A stretch of DNA of 64,000 nucleotides from Melaminivora jejuensis (lineage in GTDB: Bacteria > Pseudomonadota > Gammaproteobacteria > Burkholderiales > Burkholderiaceae_C), in assembly GCF_017811175.1 (NCBI RefSeq), contig NZ_JACWIJ010000002.1, forward strand, positions 3,213,501 to 3,277,500, written 5' to 3'. The translations under genes and the position numbers were made by a program. Below, piece after piece: positions 1-10,036 of this stretch (within the stretch, counting starts at the first letter, position 1; each line of letters begins with the position of its first letter). The notes under the pieces are model-generated. The model did not search any database. It was not told the DNA's origin and saw only the letters and a program-made list of their open reading frames with translations.

Positions 1-2
1 CC

Positions 3-656
3 ACCAGCACCACCTGGTCGATCGGGCCGGTGGCGCTGTCGGTGCCGCTGTTCGATGCAGGCCGGCGCGCCGCCCAGGCCGAGGCCGCGCAGGCGCGCTA
101 CGAGCTGGCCGCCAGCCGCTACCGCGCCGTGGTGCGCCAGGCCGTGGCCGAGGTCGAGCAAGGCCTGGCGCGCCTGGCCAGCACCGCCGAGCGCGCCGGC
201 AGCGCGCAGCAGGCGGCAGCGGGCTACCGGCGCTCCTTCGAGGCCACGCAGGCGCGTTGGCAGGCCGGCCTGGCCAGCCTGGTCGAGCTCGAAGATGCGC
301 GCCGGATGCAGCTGGCCTCGGAGACGGCGCTGGTGGCGCTGGAGCACGAGCGCCTGTCGGCCTGGATCGCCCTGTACCGCGCTGCCGGCGGGGGCTGGAC
401 GCGCGCGCTGGATGCGCCGGTGGTAGTGGGGGAGCACCCTCACCCCAGCCCTCTCCCGCACGCGGGAGAGGGAGCCAATCCGGCGCCAGCGCCACAGCAC
501 GCAAGCGCGGACGGTGCGACACCGCAGCGTGCGGACGGTGCCGCCGGTGCAACACCACAGCGTGCGGATGGTGCTGCCGCTGTAACGCCACGCTCTGCAG
601 CCGCGCCGTGCATTGCCCCAGCTCCCTCTCCCGCGTGCGGGAGAGGGTGGGGGTGA
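3..656 (+). CDS. RND efflux outer-membrane factor (TolC/NodT family), C-terminal part
   Basis: The 5' end lies outside the window; the frame is open from base 3. The visible start (TWSIGPVALSVPLFDAGRR) is the conserved block near the middle of outer-membrane channel proteins of tripartite efflux pumps, and an alanine-rich helical region typical of the periplasmic tunnel follows. The usual family end is near LYRAAGGGW, around base 395. About 75 further codons are low-complexity and come from an inverted repeat pair plus a 33-nt tandem repeat, so the tail is repeat-derived. The channel would export substrates delivered by the fusion protein and permease encoded next. Family assignment is firm; substrate is unknown. 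Confidence 0.85.
   Translation, partial: TSTTWSIGPVALSVPLFDAGRRAAQAEAAQARYELAASRYRAVVRQAVAEVEQGLARLASTAERAGSAQQAAAGYRRSFEATQARWQAGLASLVELEDARRMQLASETALVALEHERLSAWIALYRAAGGGWTRALDAPVVVGEHPHPSPLPHAGEGANPAPAPQHASADGATPQRADGAAGATPQRADGAAAVTPRSAAAPCIAPAPSPACGRGWG
435..474 (-). repeat. REP-like hairpin, left half of an inverted pair
   Basis: A perfect 11-bp stem (449-459 with 462-472) on a two-base loop, flanked by CACCCTCACCCC. It is the reverse complement of the copy at 621-660 and related to the one at 53571. It lies in frame in the C-terminal tail of the outer-membrane factor gene. Confidence 0.75.
510..600 (+). repeat. 33-nt tandem repeat between the REP halves
   Basis: About three units, the first shortened, each built around CAGCGTGCGGACGGTGC. 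Translated, they give repeated GATPQRADGAA. With the flanking REP halves they make a compact element inserted at the end of the channel gene. Confidence 0.7.
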
Positions 657-660
657 GGGC
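621..660 (+). repeat. REP-like hairpin, right half of the inverted pair
   Basis: The stem CCCTCTCCCGC/GCGGGAGAGGG is followed by TGGGGGTGAGGG. It mirrors 435-474, so the unit resembles a REP doublet (REPIN). The channel gene's stop codon lies inside it. Confidence 0.75.
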
Positions 661-731
661 CTGCGCTCCGCCAGCGCTGCCTGCCCTAGCCCCCTCCACG
701 CCCGACCTACCCCTCTTTTCGCCCACCCGCC

Positions 732-1919
732 ATGCCCCGCCCGAAAACCCTCCAGACCCTGATCGCCCTGGCCGTGCTGGCCCTGGCCGCCGGCAGTGGC
801 GCGCTGCTGGCCAGCCGCGCCTCGCACGCTGACACCCCGGCAGCCGCCGCCCCCGCGCCGCGCCCGGCGCTCACCGTGACCGTGGTGCAGCCGCGCGCCG
901 GCCAGGTGCAGGAGCGCCTGGCGGCCAACGGCAACATCGCCGCTTGGCAGGAGGCCAGCATCGGCTCCGAGGCCAACGGCCTGCGCCTGACCGAGGTGCG
1001 CGTCAACGTCGGCGACCAGGTGCGCGCCGGCCAAGTGCTGGCCACCTTCGCCCCCGAGACCGTGCAGGCCGAGGTGGCGCAGGCGCGCGCCAGCCTGCTG
1101 GAAGCCCGCGCAGCCGCTGCCGACGCCCAGGCCAACGCCGAGCGCGCCAAAACGCTCACCGCCTCGGGCGCCCTGAGCCAGCAGCAGATCCAGCAATACG
1201 CCACTGCCGCGCAGACCGCGCAGGCGCGCGTCGAGGCGGCGCAGGCCATGCTGCACGTGCAGGAGCTGCGCCTCCAGCGCACCCAGGTGCTGGCGCCCGA
1301 TGCCGGCGTGATCTCGGCGCGCAACGCCACCGTGGGCGCCGTGGTCGGCGCCGGCACCGAGCTGTTTCGCCTGGTGCGCCGGGGCCGGCTGGAGTGGCGC
1401 GCCGAGGTCGGCGCGTCCGACCTGCCGCGCATCCGCCCCGGCATGAGCGTGCAGGTCAGCGCCGCCAGCGGCGCGCAGGTGCCGGGCACGGTGCGCATGT
1501 TGGCGCCCACCGTCGATCCGGCCACGCGCAACGCTCTGGTCTATGTCGATCTGCCGCAGCATCCGGACGTGCGCGCCGGCATGTATGCGCGCGGCGACTT
1601 CCGGCTGGGCGAGCGCGCCGGCCTGACGCTGCCGCTGTCGGCTATCGTGGTGCGCGACGGTTTCTCCAACGTCTTCGAAGTCGGCGAGGGCGCGCGCGTC
1701 CACATGCGCCGCGTGCGCACCGGCGAGCGCTCGGGCGAGCGGGTGGAAATCCTGCAGGGCGTGGCCCCGCAGGCGCGCATCGTGCGCCAGGGCGGAACCT
1801 TCCTGAACGACGGCGACACCGTGCGCGTGGCCGCCGACGCCCCCACTCCCGCTCCAGGAGATTCAGAGCCAAATCCGGCGAAAACGCCCGCTGGGCAAGC
1901 GCAGACAGCTATCAAATAA
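732..1919 (+). CDS. RND efflux membrane fusion protein (HlyD/AcrA family)
   Basis: Periplasmic adaptor linking an inner-membrane RND pump to its outer-membrane channel. The 395-residue protein has a basic N-terminus and a hydrophobic segment at about 9-30. The first lipoyl half (around 70-100) contains VNVGDQVRAGQVLATF, a long coiled-coil hairpin rich in Ala, Gln and Glu follows (about 105-185), then the second lipoyl half and beta-barrel domains (GVISARNATVGAVVGAG). The length is normal. The last 18 residues are encoded by a copy of the dispersed comamonad repeat. It lies between the channel gene and the permease; the permease ribosome-binding site overlaps its stop codon. Confidence 0.93.
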   Translation: MPRPKTLQTLIALAVLALAAGSGALLASRASHADTPAAAAPAPRPALTVTVVQPRAGQVQERLAANGNIAAWQEASIGSEANGLRLTEVRVNVGDQVRAGQVLATFAPETVQAEVAQARASLLEARAAAADAQANAERAKTLTASGALSQQQIQQYATAAQTAQARVEAAQAMLHVQELRLQRTQVLAPDAGVISARNATVGAVVGAGTELFRLVRRGRLEWRAEVGASDLPRIRPGMSVQVSAASGAQVPGTVRMLAPTVDPATRNALVYVDLPQHPDVRAGMYARGDFRLGERAGLTLPLSAIVVRDGFSNVFEVGEGARVHMRRVRTGERSGERVEILQGVAPQARIVRQGGTFLNDGDTVRVAADAPTPAPGDSEPNPAKTPAGQAQTAIK

Positions 1920-1920
1920 G
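1868..1920 (-). repeat. Dispersed comamonad repeat, coding copy (fusion protein C-terminus)
   Basis: Reads CGGCGAAAACGCC then GGGCAAGCGCAGACAGCTAT, the reverse orientation of the repeat core. It encodes the final residues (TPAGQAQTAIK) of the fusion protein. Confidence 0.65.
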
Positions 1921-1928
1921 GAGTGGCC

Positions 1929-4900
1929 ATGAACCTCTCGGCCTGGTCTATCCGCAACCCCATACCGGCAGCCATGCTGTTCGTGCTGCTCACCCTGGGC
2001 GGCCTGATGGCGTTTCGCTCCATGAAGGTGCAGAACTTCCCGGACATGGATCTGCCCATCGTCATCGTCCAGGCAGCACTGCCCGGCGCGGCGCCGGGGC
2101 AGCTCGAAGCCGACGTGGCGCGCAAGATCGAGAACGCCATCGCCACCACCCAGGGCCTCAAGCACATCAGCACCACGCTGGTTGATGGCATGGCCTCGAT
2201 TGCCGCCGAGTTCCAGCTGGAAAAGCCGGTGCAGGAGGCGGTGGACGACGTGCGCTCGGCGGTGGCGCGGGTGCGCTCGGATCTGCCAGCCGACCTGCGC
2301 GACCCCATCATCAACAAGTTCGAGTTCACGGCGCAGCCGATTGCGGCGTTCGCCATCTCTTCGAGCGCCATGGACGACGAGGCGCTGTCGTGGTTCATCG
2401 ACGACACGTTGACGCGCCGCCTGCTCACCGTGCCCGGCGTGGGTGCGGTCAGCCGCGTCGGCGGGGTCACGCGCGAGGTGCGCGTGGCGCTCGATCCACT
2501 CAAGCTGCAGGCGCTGGGCGCGACGGCGGCGGATGTCTCGCGCCAGGTGCGCCAGGTGCAGCTGGAGAGCGCCGGCGGACGCGCCGAGATCGCCGGCGCC
2601 GAGCAGGCGCTGCGCACCCAGGCCACGGTGCAGACCGCCGCCGAGCTGGCGCGCCTGGAGATCGCCCTGCCCGGCGGGCGCCATGTGCGCCTGGATCAGC
2701 TGGCGCGCATCGAGGACACCGTGGCCGAGCCGCGCTCGGCGGCCATGCTGGACGGCAAGCCGGTCATCGGCTTCGAGGTCACGCGCAGCCGCGGCGCCAG
2801 CGAGATCGAGGTCGGCGCCGGCGTGCAGCAGGCGCTGGATGCGCTGCGCGCCGAGCACCCCGACCTGCAGATGCAGCGCACGGTGGACTTCGTGGACATC
2901 GCGCAGGACGAGTACGACAGCTCCATGCGGCTGCTCTACGAGGGCGCCATCCTGGCCGTGGTCGTGGTCTGGCTGTTCCTGCGCGACTGGCGCGCCACGG
3001 TGGTCTCGGCGGTGGCGCTGCCGCTGTCGGTCATCCCGGCCTTCATCGGGATGCAGATGCTGGGTTTCTCCATCAACATCATCACGCTGCTGGCGCTGTC
3101 GCTGGTGGTCGGCATCCTGGTGGACGATGCCATTGTCGAGGTGGAAAACATCGTGCGCCACCTGAGGATGGGCAAGACGCCGTACCAGGCGGCGATGGAG
3201 GCGGCCGACGAGATCGGCCTGGCCGTCATTGCCACCACCTTCACGCTGATCGCGGTGTTTTTGCCTACGGCCTTCATGAGCGGCATTGCCGGGCGCTTTT
3301 TCAAGCAGTTCGGCTGGACGGCGGCGCTGGCGGTGTTCTTCTCGCTGGTCGTGGCGCGGCTGCTCACGCCCATGATGTCGGCCTACATGCTCAAGCCCAT
3401 GGTGGACTTGGAGCGCGAGCCGCGCTGGCTGGCCGCCTACATGCGCGCCTCCGAGTGGTGCATCCGCCACCGGCTGTGGACGCTGATCGGCGCGCTGCTG
3501 TTCTTCATCGCTTCGCTGGCGCTGATTCCGCTGCTGCCCTCGGGCTTCATCCCGGCGGACGACAACGCCCAGACCCAGGTCACACTGGAGCTGCCGCCCG
3601 GCACCCGGCTCGACGACACCCGCGCCATTGCCCGCCTGGCCGCCGAGCGCGCCATGCAGGTGGGCCACATCGAGAGCATCTACACGGCCATCGGCGCCGG
3701 CTCGGCAGGGGCTGACCCGGCGTCGAGCAGCGCCGCTTCGGCCGACCCGCGCATCGCCACGCTCACCCTGCGCATGACGCCGCGCAGCGAGCGCCCGCGC
3801 AAGCAGGTCATCGAGGAGCAGTTGCGCGCGGCCATGCAGGACGTGCCGGGCGTGCGCGTCAAGGTGGGCCTGGGCGGCTCCAACGACAAATACATCGTGG
3901 CCCTGGCCAGCGACGACCCGCAGGCGCTGGCCAGCAGCGCGCGCGCCGTCGAGCGCGAGTTGCGCACCATCGGCGGCATCGGCGGCATCAGCTCCAACGC
4001 CAGCCTGGTGCGCCCGGAGATCGCCATCCGCCCCGACTTCGCTCGCGCCGCCGACCTGGGCGTGACCTCGCAGGCCATCGCCGAGACGCTGCGCGTGGCC
4101 ACCGTGGGCGACTACGAGCAATACCTGCCCAAGCTGAATCTGGCGCAGCGCCAGGTGCCCATCGTGGTGCGCCTGCAGGATGCGGCGCGCGAAGACCTGG
4201 CGACACTGCAACGCCTCACCGTGCCGGGCAGCCGTGGGCCGGTGCGCCTCGATGAGGTGGCCGAGCTGGCGCTGGCCGGCGGCCCGGCGGTCATCAAGCG
4301 CTACGACCGCTCGCGCAACGTCAACTTCGAGATCGAGCTGGGCGCACGCGGCCTGGGCGAGGTGACCGAGGCCGTACACAACCTGCCCGCCGTGAAAAGC
4401 CTGCCGGCCAGCGTGCGCCTGATCAACGTCGGCGACGCGGAAATGATGGGCGAGCTGTTCGAGAGTTTCGGCCTGGCCATGCTCACGGGAGTGGTCTGCA
4501 TCTACATCGTGCTGGTGCTGCTGTTCAAGGACTTCCTGCAGCCGGTGACCATCCTGATGGCGCTGCCGCTGTCGCTGGGCGGTGCCTTCGTGGCGCTCTT
4601 GCTGGCGCGCCAGAGCTTTTCCATGCCGTCGCTGATCGGGCTGATCATGCTCATGGGCATTGCCACCAAGAACTCCATCTTGCTGGTCGAGTACGCCATC
4701 ATGGCCCGGCGCGAGCGCGGCATGAGCCGGCTCGACGCGCTACTGGACGCCTGCCACAAGCGCGCCCGGCCCATCATCATGACGACACTGGCCATGGGCG
4801 CTGGCATGATGCCGATCGCGCTGGGCCTGGGCGGCGCGGACATGAGTTTCCGCTCACCCATGGCCGTGGCCGTGATCGGCGGCCTGATCACCTCCACGGT

Positions 4901-5024
4901 GCTCAGCCTGCTGGTCGTGCCGGCCGCGTTCACCTGGGTCGATGATTTCGAGCACTGGCTGATCCGGCTGGTGCGCGGGCGCAGGGCACCAGCGTATGAT
5001 GAACGTTCTGTTACATCGCCATGA
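1929..5024 (+). CDS. RND multidrug efflux permease (AcrB/MexF-like)
   Basis: Proton-driven inner-membrane pump of 1031 residues, normal for the family. The ATG at 1929 follows AAGGAG (1918-1923) at five bases, so I prefer it to the GTG at 1923. TM1 is near residues 9-30. The conserved TM4 stretch GILVDDAIVEVENI is near 395-409 and carries the paired Asp residues used in proton relay. The matching C-terminal motif GIATKNSILLVEYA is near 910. The two halves are internally repeated, with periplasmic porter domains after TM1 and TM7. Last pump gene of the operon; its stop overlaps the next start as ATGA. Substrate cannot be read from sequence. Confidence 0.95.
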   Translation: MNLSAWSIRNPIPAAMLFVLLTLGGLMAFRSMKVQNFPDMDLPIVIVQAALPGAAPGQLEADVARKIENAIATTQGLKHISTTLVDGMASIAAEFQLEKPVQEAVDDVRSAVARVRSDLPADLRDPIINKFEFTAQPIAAFAISSSAMDDEALSWFIDDTLTRRLLTVPGVGAVSRVGGVTREVRVALDPLKLQALGATAADVSRQVRQVQLESAGGRAEIAGAEQALRTQATVQTAAELARLEIALPGGRHVRLDQLARIEDTVAEPRSAAMLDGKPVIGFEVTRSRGASEIEVGAGVQQALDALRAEHPDLQMQRTVDFVDIAQDEYDSSMRLLYEGAILAVVVVWLFLRDWRATVVSAVALPLSVIPAFIGMQMLGFSINIITLLALSLVVGILVDDAIVEVENIVRHLRMGKTPYQAAMEAADEIGLAVIATTFTLIAVFLPTAFMSGIAGRFFKQFGWTAALAVFFSLVVARLLTPMMSAYMLKPMVDLEREPRWLAAYMRASEWCIRHRLWTLIGALLFFIASLALIPLLPSGFIPADDNAQTQVTLELPPGTRLDDTRAIARLAAERAMQVGHIESIYTAIGAGSAGADPASSSAASADPRIATLTLRMTPRSERPRKQVIEEQLRAAMQDVPGVRVKVGLGGSNDKYIVALASDDPQALASSARAVERELRTIGGIGGISSNASLVRPEIAIRPDFARAADLGVTSQAIAETLRVATVGDYEQYLPKLNLAQRQVPIVVRLQDAAREDLATLQRLTVPGSRGPVRLDEVAELALAGGPAVIKRYDRSRNVNFEIELGARGLGEVTEAVHNLPAVKSLPASVRLINVGDAEMMGELFESFGLAMLTGVVCIYIVLVLLFKDFLQPVTILMALPLSLGGAFVALLLARQSFSMPSLIGLIMLMGIATKNSILLVEYAIMARRERGMSRLDALLDACHKRARPIIMTTLAMGAGMMPIALGLGGADMSFRSPMAVAVIGGLITSTVLSLLVVPAAFTWVDDFEHWLIRLVRGRRAPAYDERSVTSP

Positions 5025-6220
5025 AACTGGTTACTCTCGAAATTGACACCATCCCGCTCGGCCAGCCGCTGCCGTTTGCGCTGCGCGGCGCCGATGGCAA
5101 GCTGCTGGCCCACAAGGGCTATGTGATCCGCAACCGCCAGGATCTGGGCGTGCTGCTGGCGCGAGGCATCAAGTTGTGCATCGACACCCATGAGTCGGGC
5201 GACAGCCATCGCGCCTATCTGGCGCAGATGCAGCAGATGCTGCTGGCCGATGCCTCGCTGGGCCAGATCGCCGCCATGAAGCTGTCGGCTGCCCAGGCTA
5301 TCCAGCACAACCCGGAGGGCGCCGCCGCCGACTGGGCCGAGCTGCAGATGCGGGCTTCGCAGCTGTTGCGCGCGCCGGGCAGCAGCGACTTCCCGCAGCG
5401 CCTGCTGGATCTGCACGAGGAGCTGGAGCGCCAATGCCAGCAAACCCCCGACAGCCTGCTGCTGGCGCTGATCTACCTGACCGGGCGCGAGACACGCATG
5501 TACAGCGCTACCCACGCCATGCTGGTGGCCAGCGTGTGCATGTTGGTGGCTGGCGAGACCCTGGGCTGGCCCGAGGCCAAGGTGGCGCGCCTGGGTCAGG
5601 CGGCGCTGTCCATGAACATCGCAATGACGGCGCTGCAGGACGATTTGGCGCAGCAGACCGACCCGCTGACTGCGGCGCAGATCGACGCCATCTCCGACCA
5701 TGCCGAGCACTCCGAGGCGCTCTTGCGCCAGATGGGCATGAGCGATCCGGTCTGGCTGGAAGCCGTGCGCCACCACCATGCGCGCATCCCCGGCCCGCTG
5801 GCCGAGCGCAGCGAGGGGCTGCAGATGGCGCGGCTGATCCAGCGCGCCGACGTGTTCGGCGCGCGCATCGCGCCGCGCGCCACGCGCCAGCCGCTGGCCT
5901 CCACGGCCGCCATGCAGGCCAGCTACTACGACGAGCAGCGCCAGGTGGACGAGGCCGGCGCGGCACTGGTCAAGACGCTGGGCGTCTATCCCCCCGGCAC
6001 GCATGTGCGCCTGGCCACGCAGGAAGTGGCGCTGGTGCTGCGCCGTGGCGCCAGCGCCACCACGCCGCGCGTGGCCGTGGTGGTGAACCGCGAGGGGATG
6101 CCTACCGGCGAGCTGATCCCGCGCGACACCACCCAGGCGCAGTGGAAGATCACCGCTGCCGTGCCCGGCAACGAGGTGCGCGTACACCTGCCGCTGGCGC
6201 GGCTGCTGCCGCTGGTCTGA
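5021..6220 (+). CDS. Degenerate HD-GYP domain protein
   Basis: A 399-residue protein whose central region (about 155-285) follows the HD-GYP fold, the class of cyclic-di-GMP phosphodiesterases. The first metal-ligand His survives (YSATHAML) and so does an HHH cluster in place of HHE. The defining HD pair is replaced by SMN (AALSMNIAMT), and the GYP loop reads GPL. The N-terminus resembles the short beta domain often preceding HD-GYP; a C-terminal beta domain follows. Catalysis is therefore unlikely; binding or scaffolding is possible. Its ATG overlaps the permease stop by four bases, so it is probably translated with the pump. Confidence 0.75.
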   Translation: MKLVTLEIDTIPLGQPLPFALRGADGKLLAHKGYVIRNRQDLGVLLARGIKLCIDTHESGDSHRAYLAQMQQMLLADASLGQIAAMKLSAAQAIQHNPEGAAADWAELQMRASQLLRAPGSSDFPQRLLDLHEELERQCQQTPDSLLLALIYLTGRETRMYSATHAMLVASVCMLVAGETLGWPEAKVARLGQAALSMNIAMTALQDDLAQQTDPLTAAQIDAISDHAEHSEALLRQMGMSDPVWLEAVRHHHARIPGPLAERSEGLQMARLIQRADVFGARIAPRATRQPLASTAAMQASYYDEQRQVDEAGAALVKTLGVYPPGTHVRLATQEVALVLRRGASATTPRVAVVVNREGMPTGELIPRDTTQAQWKITAAVPGNEVRVHLPLARLLPLV

Positions 6221-6521
6221 ACGGTCGCGGCGCGCTGCACCATGGCCAGGCGCGGCAGTCCTGCGAAACCCCGCGCGGTGCGGGTGCATGGACGCCAGCG
6301 CCTGCAGGCCTGGCCCGGCCATGGTGCAATGCCTGTTGCCGTGTGCGCTGCCTGCCTTGTGCGCAGTTGCCATGTACGGCGGTGCAAAAATTTTCATGCC
6401 GGCCCTGGAACTTTCGCGCTGCGGCCCCACTCTGCAGTGGGTGCCCGGCAGGCCAGCCAGCCGGGCACCGATCATCAGCTTTCACGTTGCGAGGCCTGCG
6501 GACACCCTCCGCCGACAGCTC

Positions 6522-8063
<1,542 letters not shown>

Positions 8064-8125
8064 GGCGCGGCGGCACGGCTCGGGGAGCTGCCCCGGTCTT
8101 GCCGCTTTGGCTTTATCGATTTTTC

Positions 8126-8166
8126 GCTGCCCGCCCTTGTGTAGCAAGCGCGGGCAGCTCTTTTTT
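8126..8166 (+). terminator. Intrinsic terminator after purB
   Basis: GCTGCCCGC (8126-8134) pairs with GCGGGCAGC (8150-8158), followed by TCTTTTTT. It lies only 13 bases before the yaeQ start, so yaeQ either reads through it or has an unseen promoter. Confidence 0.8.
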
Positions 8167-8179
8167 CAGGAGCAAGAGC

Positions 8180-8740
8180 ATGGCGCTCAAGTCCACCATC
8201 TTCAAGGCGCATCTGGCGATCGCCGACATCGACCACGGCTACTACGCCGATCACCAGCTCACCCTGGCGCGCCACCCCAGCGAGACCGACGAGCGCATGA
8301 TGGTGCGCCTGGCCGCGCTGGCGCTGCAGGCGCACGAGCTGCACGACACCTGCGGCGGCGATGGCCAGCTGGCCTTTGGCGCCGGCCTGTCCGACCCGGA
8401 CGACCCGGATGTGTCGCTGACTGATTTCACCGGCAGGAAACGCCTGTGGATAGAGGTTGGCCAGCCCGAGGACAAGCCGCTGGCCAAGGCCGCCTCCCGC
8501 GCCGATGCGGTGCTGGTCTATGCCTTCCACCACGCCGCCGAGGTCTGGTGGCGCGGCATCGAGAGCAAGCTCACACGCCTCGATCGGCTGCAGGTCTGGC
8601 GCATCCCCGCCGAGCAGTCCCAGGCCCTGGCGCAACTGGCCGAGCGCAGTATGCAGCTGCAGGCCACGGTGCAGGACGGCGCACTCACCCTGAGCAGCGC
8701 CCTGGGCAGCGTGCATCTGGAGCCGCTGCGCTGGAAGTGA
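8180..8740 (+). CDS. yaeQ: YaeQ family protein
   Basis: A 186-residue YaeQ homologue. The start MALKSTIFKAHLAIADIDHG and the block LTDFTGRKRLWIEVGQPEDK are characteristic. The family has a nuclease-like (PD-(D/E)XK) fold; residues fitting a degenerate site are visible (D..., WIEVGQP). Biochemical role is not established; older literature links E. coli YaeQ to suppression of RfaH loss. The start is chosen because CAGGAG precedes the ATG by eight bases. Confidence 0.9.
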   Translation: MALKSTIFKAHLAIADIDHGYYADHQLTLARHPSETDERMMVRLAALALQAHELHDTCGGDGQLAFGAGLSDPDDPDVSLTDFTGRKRLWIEVGQPEDKPLAKAASRADAVLVYAFHHAAEVWWRGIESKLTRLDRLQVWRIPAEQSQALAQLAERSMQLQATVQDGALTLSSALGSVHLEPLRWK

Positions 8741-8782
8741 ACAAGAGCCGCAGAAAGCCGTTGAAGCGGCTAGGATTTGGAT

Positions 8783-8842
8783 AAAAACCGGCTCAAACCC
8801 TTGCCAGTCAAGCGCTGGCAGCTATCAATTTTTGATTATTCT
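8783..8842 (-). repeat. Dispersed comamonad repeat, intergenic copy
   Basis: Contains AACCCTTGCCAGTCAAGCGC then TGGCAGCTATCAATTTTTGA, a near-consensus copy in reverse orientation between yaeQ and the convergent DUF2007 gene. Confidence 0.8.
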
Positions 8843-8896
8843 GGCGACGCTGCAGCGGCCCTGGCCTGGCCTGCCCCGTCCCGCCCGCCGACAGCT

Positions 8897-9244
8897 CTAC
8901 CTTGGCATCAGCGCGCCGCAGTTCCAGCACTGCTCGAAGCCGCCCTCCACGCACTCGCCGCAGCCGGGGCAGAACCATTGGCGCTGCGGCAGGCGCTCCA
9001 GCTCGTGCAGCAGGGCGCGGGCGCGCTCCAGGTGCTCGGGGTATTGCAGCCAGACTTCGGGCAGGCATTCGCCCGGCGGCAGGTGGCCGGCGGCGGCGCC
9101 CAGGTGCTGGCGCTGCACGCTGGCGGGCAGACCGGCCTGGCACAGCAGGTCGCGCCACAGCGTGGCAATCGCGATGTTGGGGCCTGGGTCAAGCGCTGCA
9201 TAGTGGCGGCCACCATAGCCGGGCGGGTGCGCGGCGGCAAGCAC
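8897..9244 (-). CDS. DUF2007-type putative signal-transducing protein with zinc ribbon
   Basis: 115 residues. The N-terminal half matches the DUF2007 pattern (a short ferredoxin-like fold: WRDLLCQAGLPASV then LGAAAGHLPPGE and PEVWL). The C-terminus carries two Cys pairs (CPGCGECVEG and CWNCG), a zinc ribbon. Function of the family is unknown. The GTG start follows directly on the stop of the upstream gene (TGAGTG), implying translational coupling with the DUF3717/DUF1289 gene. An internal start is possible. Confidence 0.7.
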   Translation of the reverse strand: MLAAAHPPGYGGRHYAALDPGPNIAIATLWRDLLCQAGLPASVQRQHLGAAAGHLPPGECLPEVWLQYPEHLERARALLHELERLPQRQWFCPGCGECVEGGFEQCWNCGALMPR

Positions 9245-9709
9245 TCAACCGAGGGCGGCACGTTCGGCGTAGCGCGTGAAGCGCAGCGCGCTGCCCTGGC
9301 GGGTGATGCGCTGCCAGACGGCGCGCTTGCGCAGCGGGCTGTAGGCCAGCCAGTGCTGCACTTCCTCGAAACTGCGCCCGCAGCCCTTGCACCAGGCGTC
9401 GCCCTGGCTGGTCGAGCAGATGGCGATGCAGGGCGTGTCGGGTGTGCTGTCGTACCAGGCCAGCCAGGCCATGCGCGCGGCGGCGGGCATGTCGGCCTCG
9501 GGCAGCGCGCGCCGGCCCGTGTGCGCCAGGCGCGCACAGACCTCGGCCAGCGCCGCCACCTCGGACGCCAGGTGGATGCCGTCGGGCGAGGGCGCGCGGG
9601 CGCGCCAGAAGTCGAGGGCGGCCTCGATGTCGGACAAAAAGAAGCAAGCGGTGCAGCAGTGCGTGGAACAGTCCGGAGAGGCGGCAGGAGCAGGCATGGG
9701 CCGGATCAT
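9245..9709 (-). CDS. DUF3717-DUF1289 fusion protein
   Basis: The N-terminal part fits DUF3717 (SDIEAALDFWRARAPSPDG followed by SEVAALAEVCA and ALPEADM). The C-terminal part fits DUF1289, a short Cys-containing domain (PCIAICSTSQGD then WCKGCGRSFEEVQ). No biochemical role is known for either. Starts at 9709 or 9697 (both ATG) are possible; a TTG at 9757 would lie inside the divergent riboswitch helix and is unlikely. A Cys-rich N-terminus (CSTHCCTACF) may bind metal. Confidence 0.7.
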   Translation of the reverse strand: MIRPMPAPAASPDCSTHCCTACFFLSDIEAALDFWRARAPSPDGIHLASEVAALAEVCARLAHTGRRALPEADMPAAARMAWLAWYDSTPDTPCIAICSTSQGDAWCKGCGRSFEEVQHWLAYSPLRKRAVWQRITRQGSALRFTRYAERAALG

Positions 9710-9754
9710 AGGCAGCGCCTGGATGCCCTGCACTTGTGTTCCAATAGCCGGCTT

Positions 9755-9907
9755 CAAAGGGGAGTAGCTCCCCGCCGGTAGTCCTTTTCATCGGGCGCAC
9801 CGGCGGATGGCAGGTCGTCAAGACGAAGCCCACCGGCTTCCGGCCTGCCAGGCAGCGTGGCGCCACGACATGGACGTGGGCAGCACCTGCGCCGGGCAAG
9901 ACCTTTG
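9755..9907 (+). ncRNA. yybP-ykoY manganese riboswitch
   Basis: Closing helix CAAAGG (9755-9760) pairs with CCTTTG (9902-9907). Inside it are the two conserved loops of this class: GGGGAGTAGC at the 5' side and GGGCAAGACC at the 3' side, the regions that bind Mn2+. It precedes a TerC-family membrane gene, a known target class of this riboswitch. About 130 bases separate it from the start codon and would hold the expression platform; no clear terminator hairpin with a T run is visible, so control may act on translation. Confidence 0.88.
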
Positions 9908-10036
9908 GGCGCCTGGGCGGCATTGCGTCGCCGTGGCCGGCCCGAAGTGTCGCTCCTGTCCTTCCTCAGGCGACGCCTTGCGTCCGTGCTGCCCAGGCAT
10001 CGTGAACCCACAATGCAGCTGCTGAGGTAATCGCAC

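Noticed and set aside
510-600. CRISPR-like array
   Set aside because: Units are contiguous 33-nt tandem repeats without spacers.
1863-4379. Open frame of about 840 codons antisense to the RND permease
   Set aside because: Shadow frame; the permease motifs on the plus strand are decisive.
9710-9757. Longer TTG start for the DUF3717-DUF1289 gene
   Set aside because: It would overlap the conserved riboswitch helix on the other strand, and no ribosome-binding site is visible.
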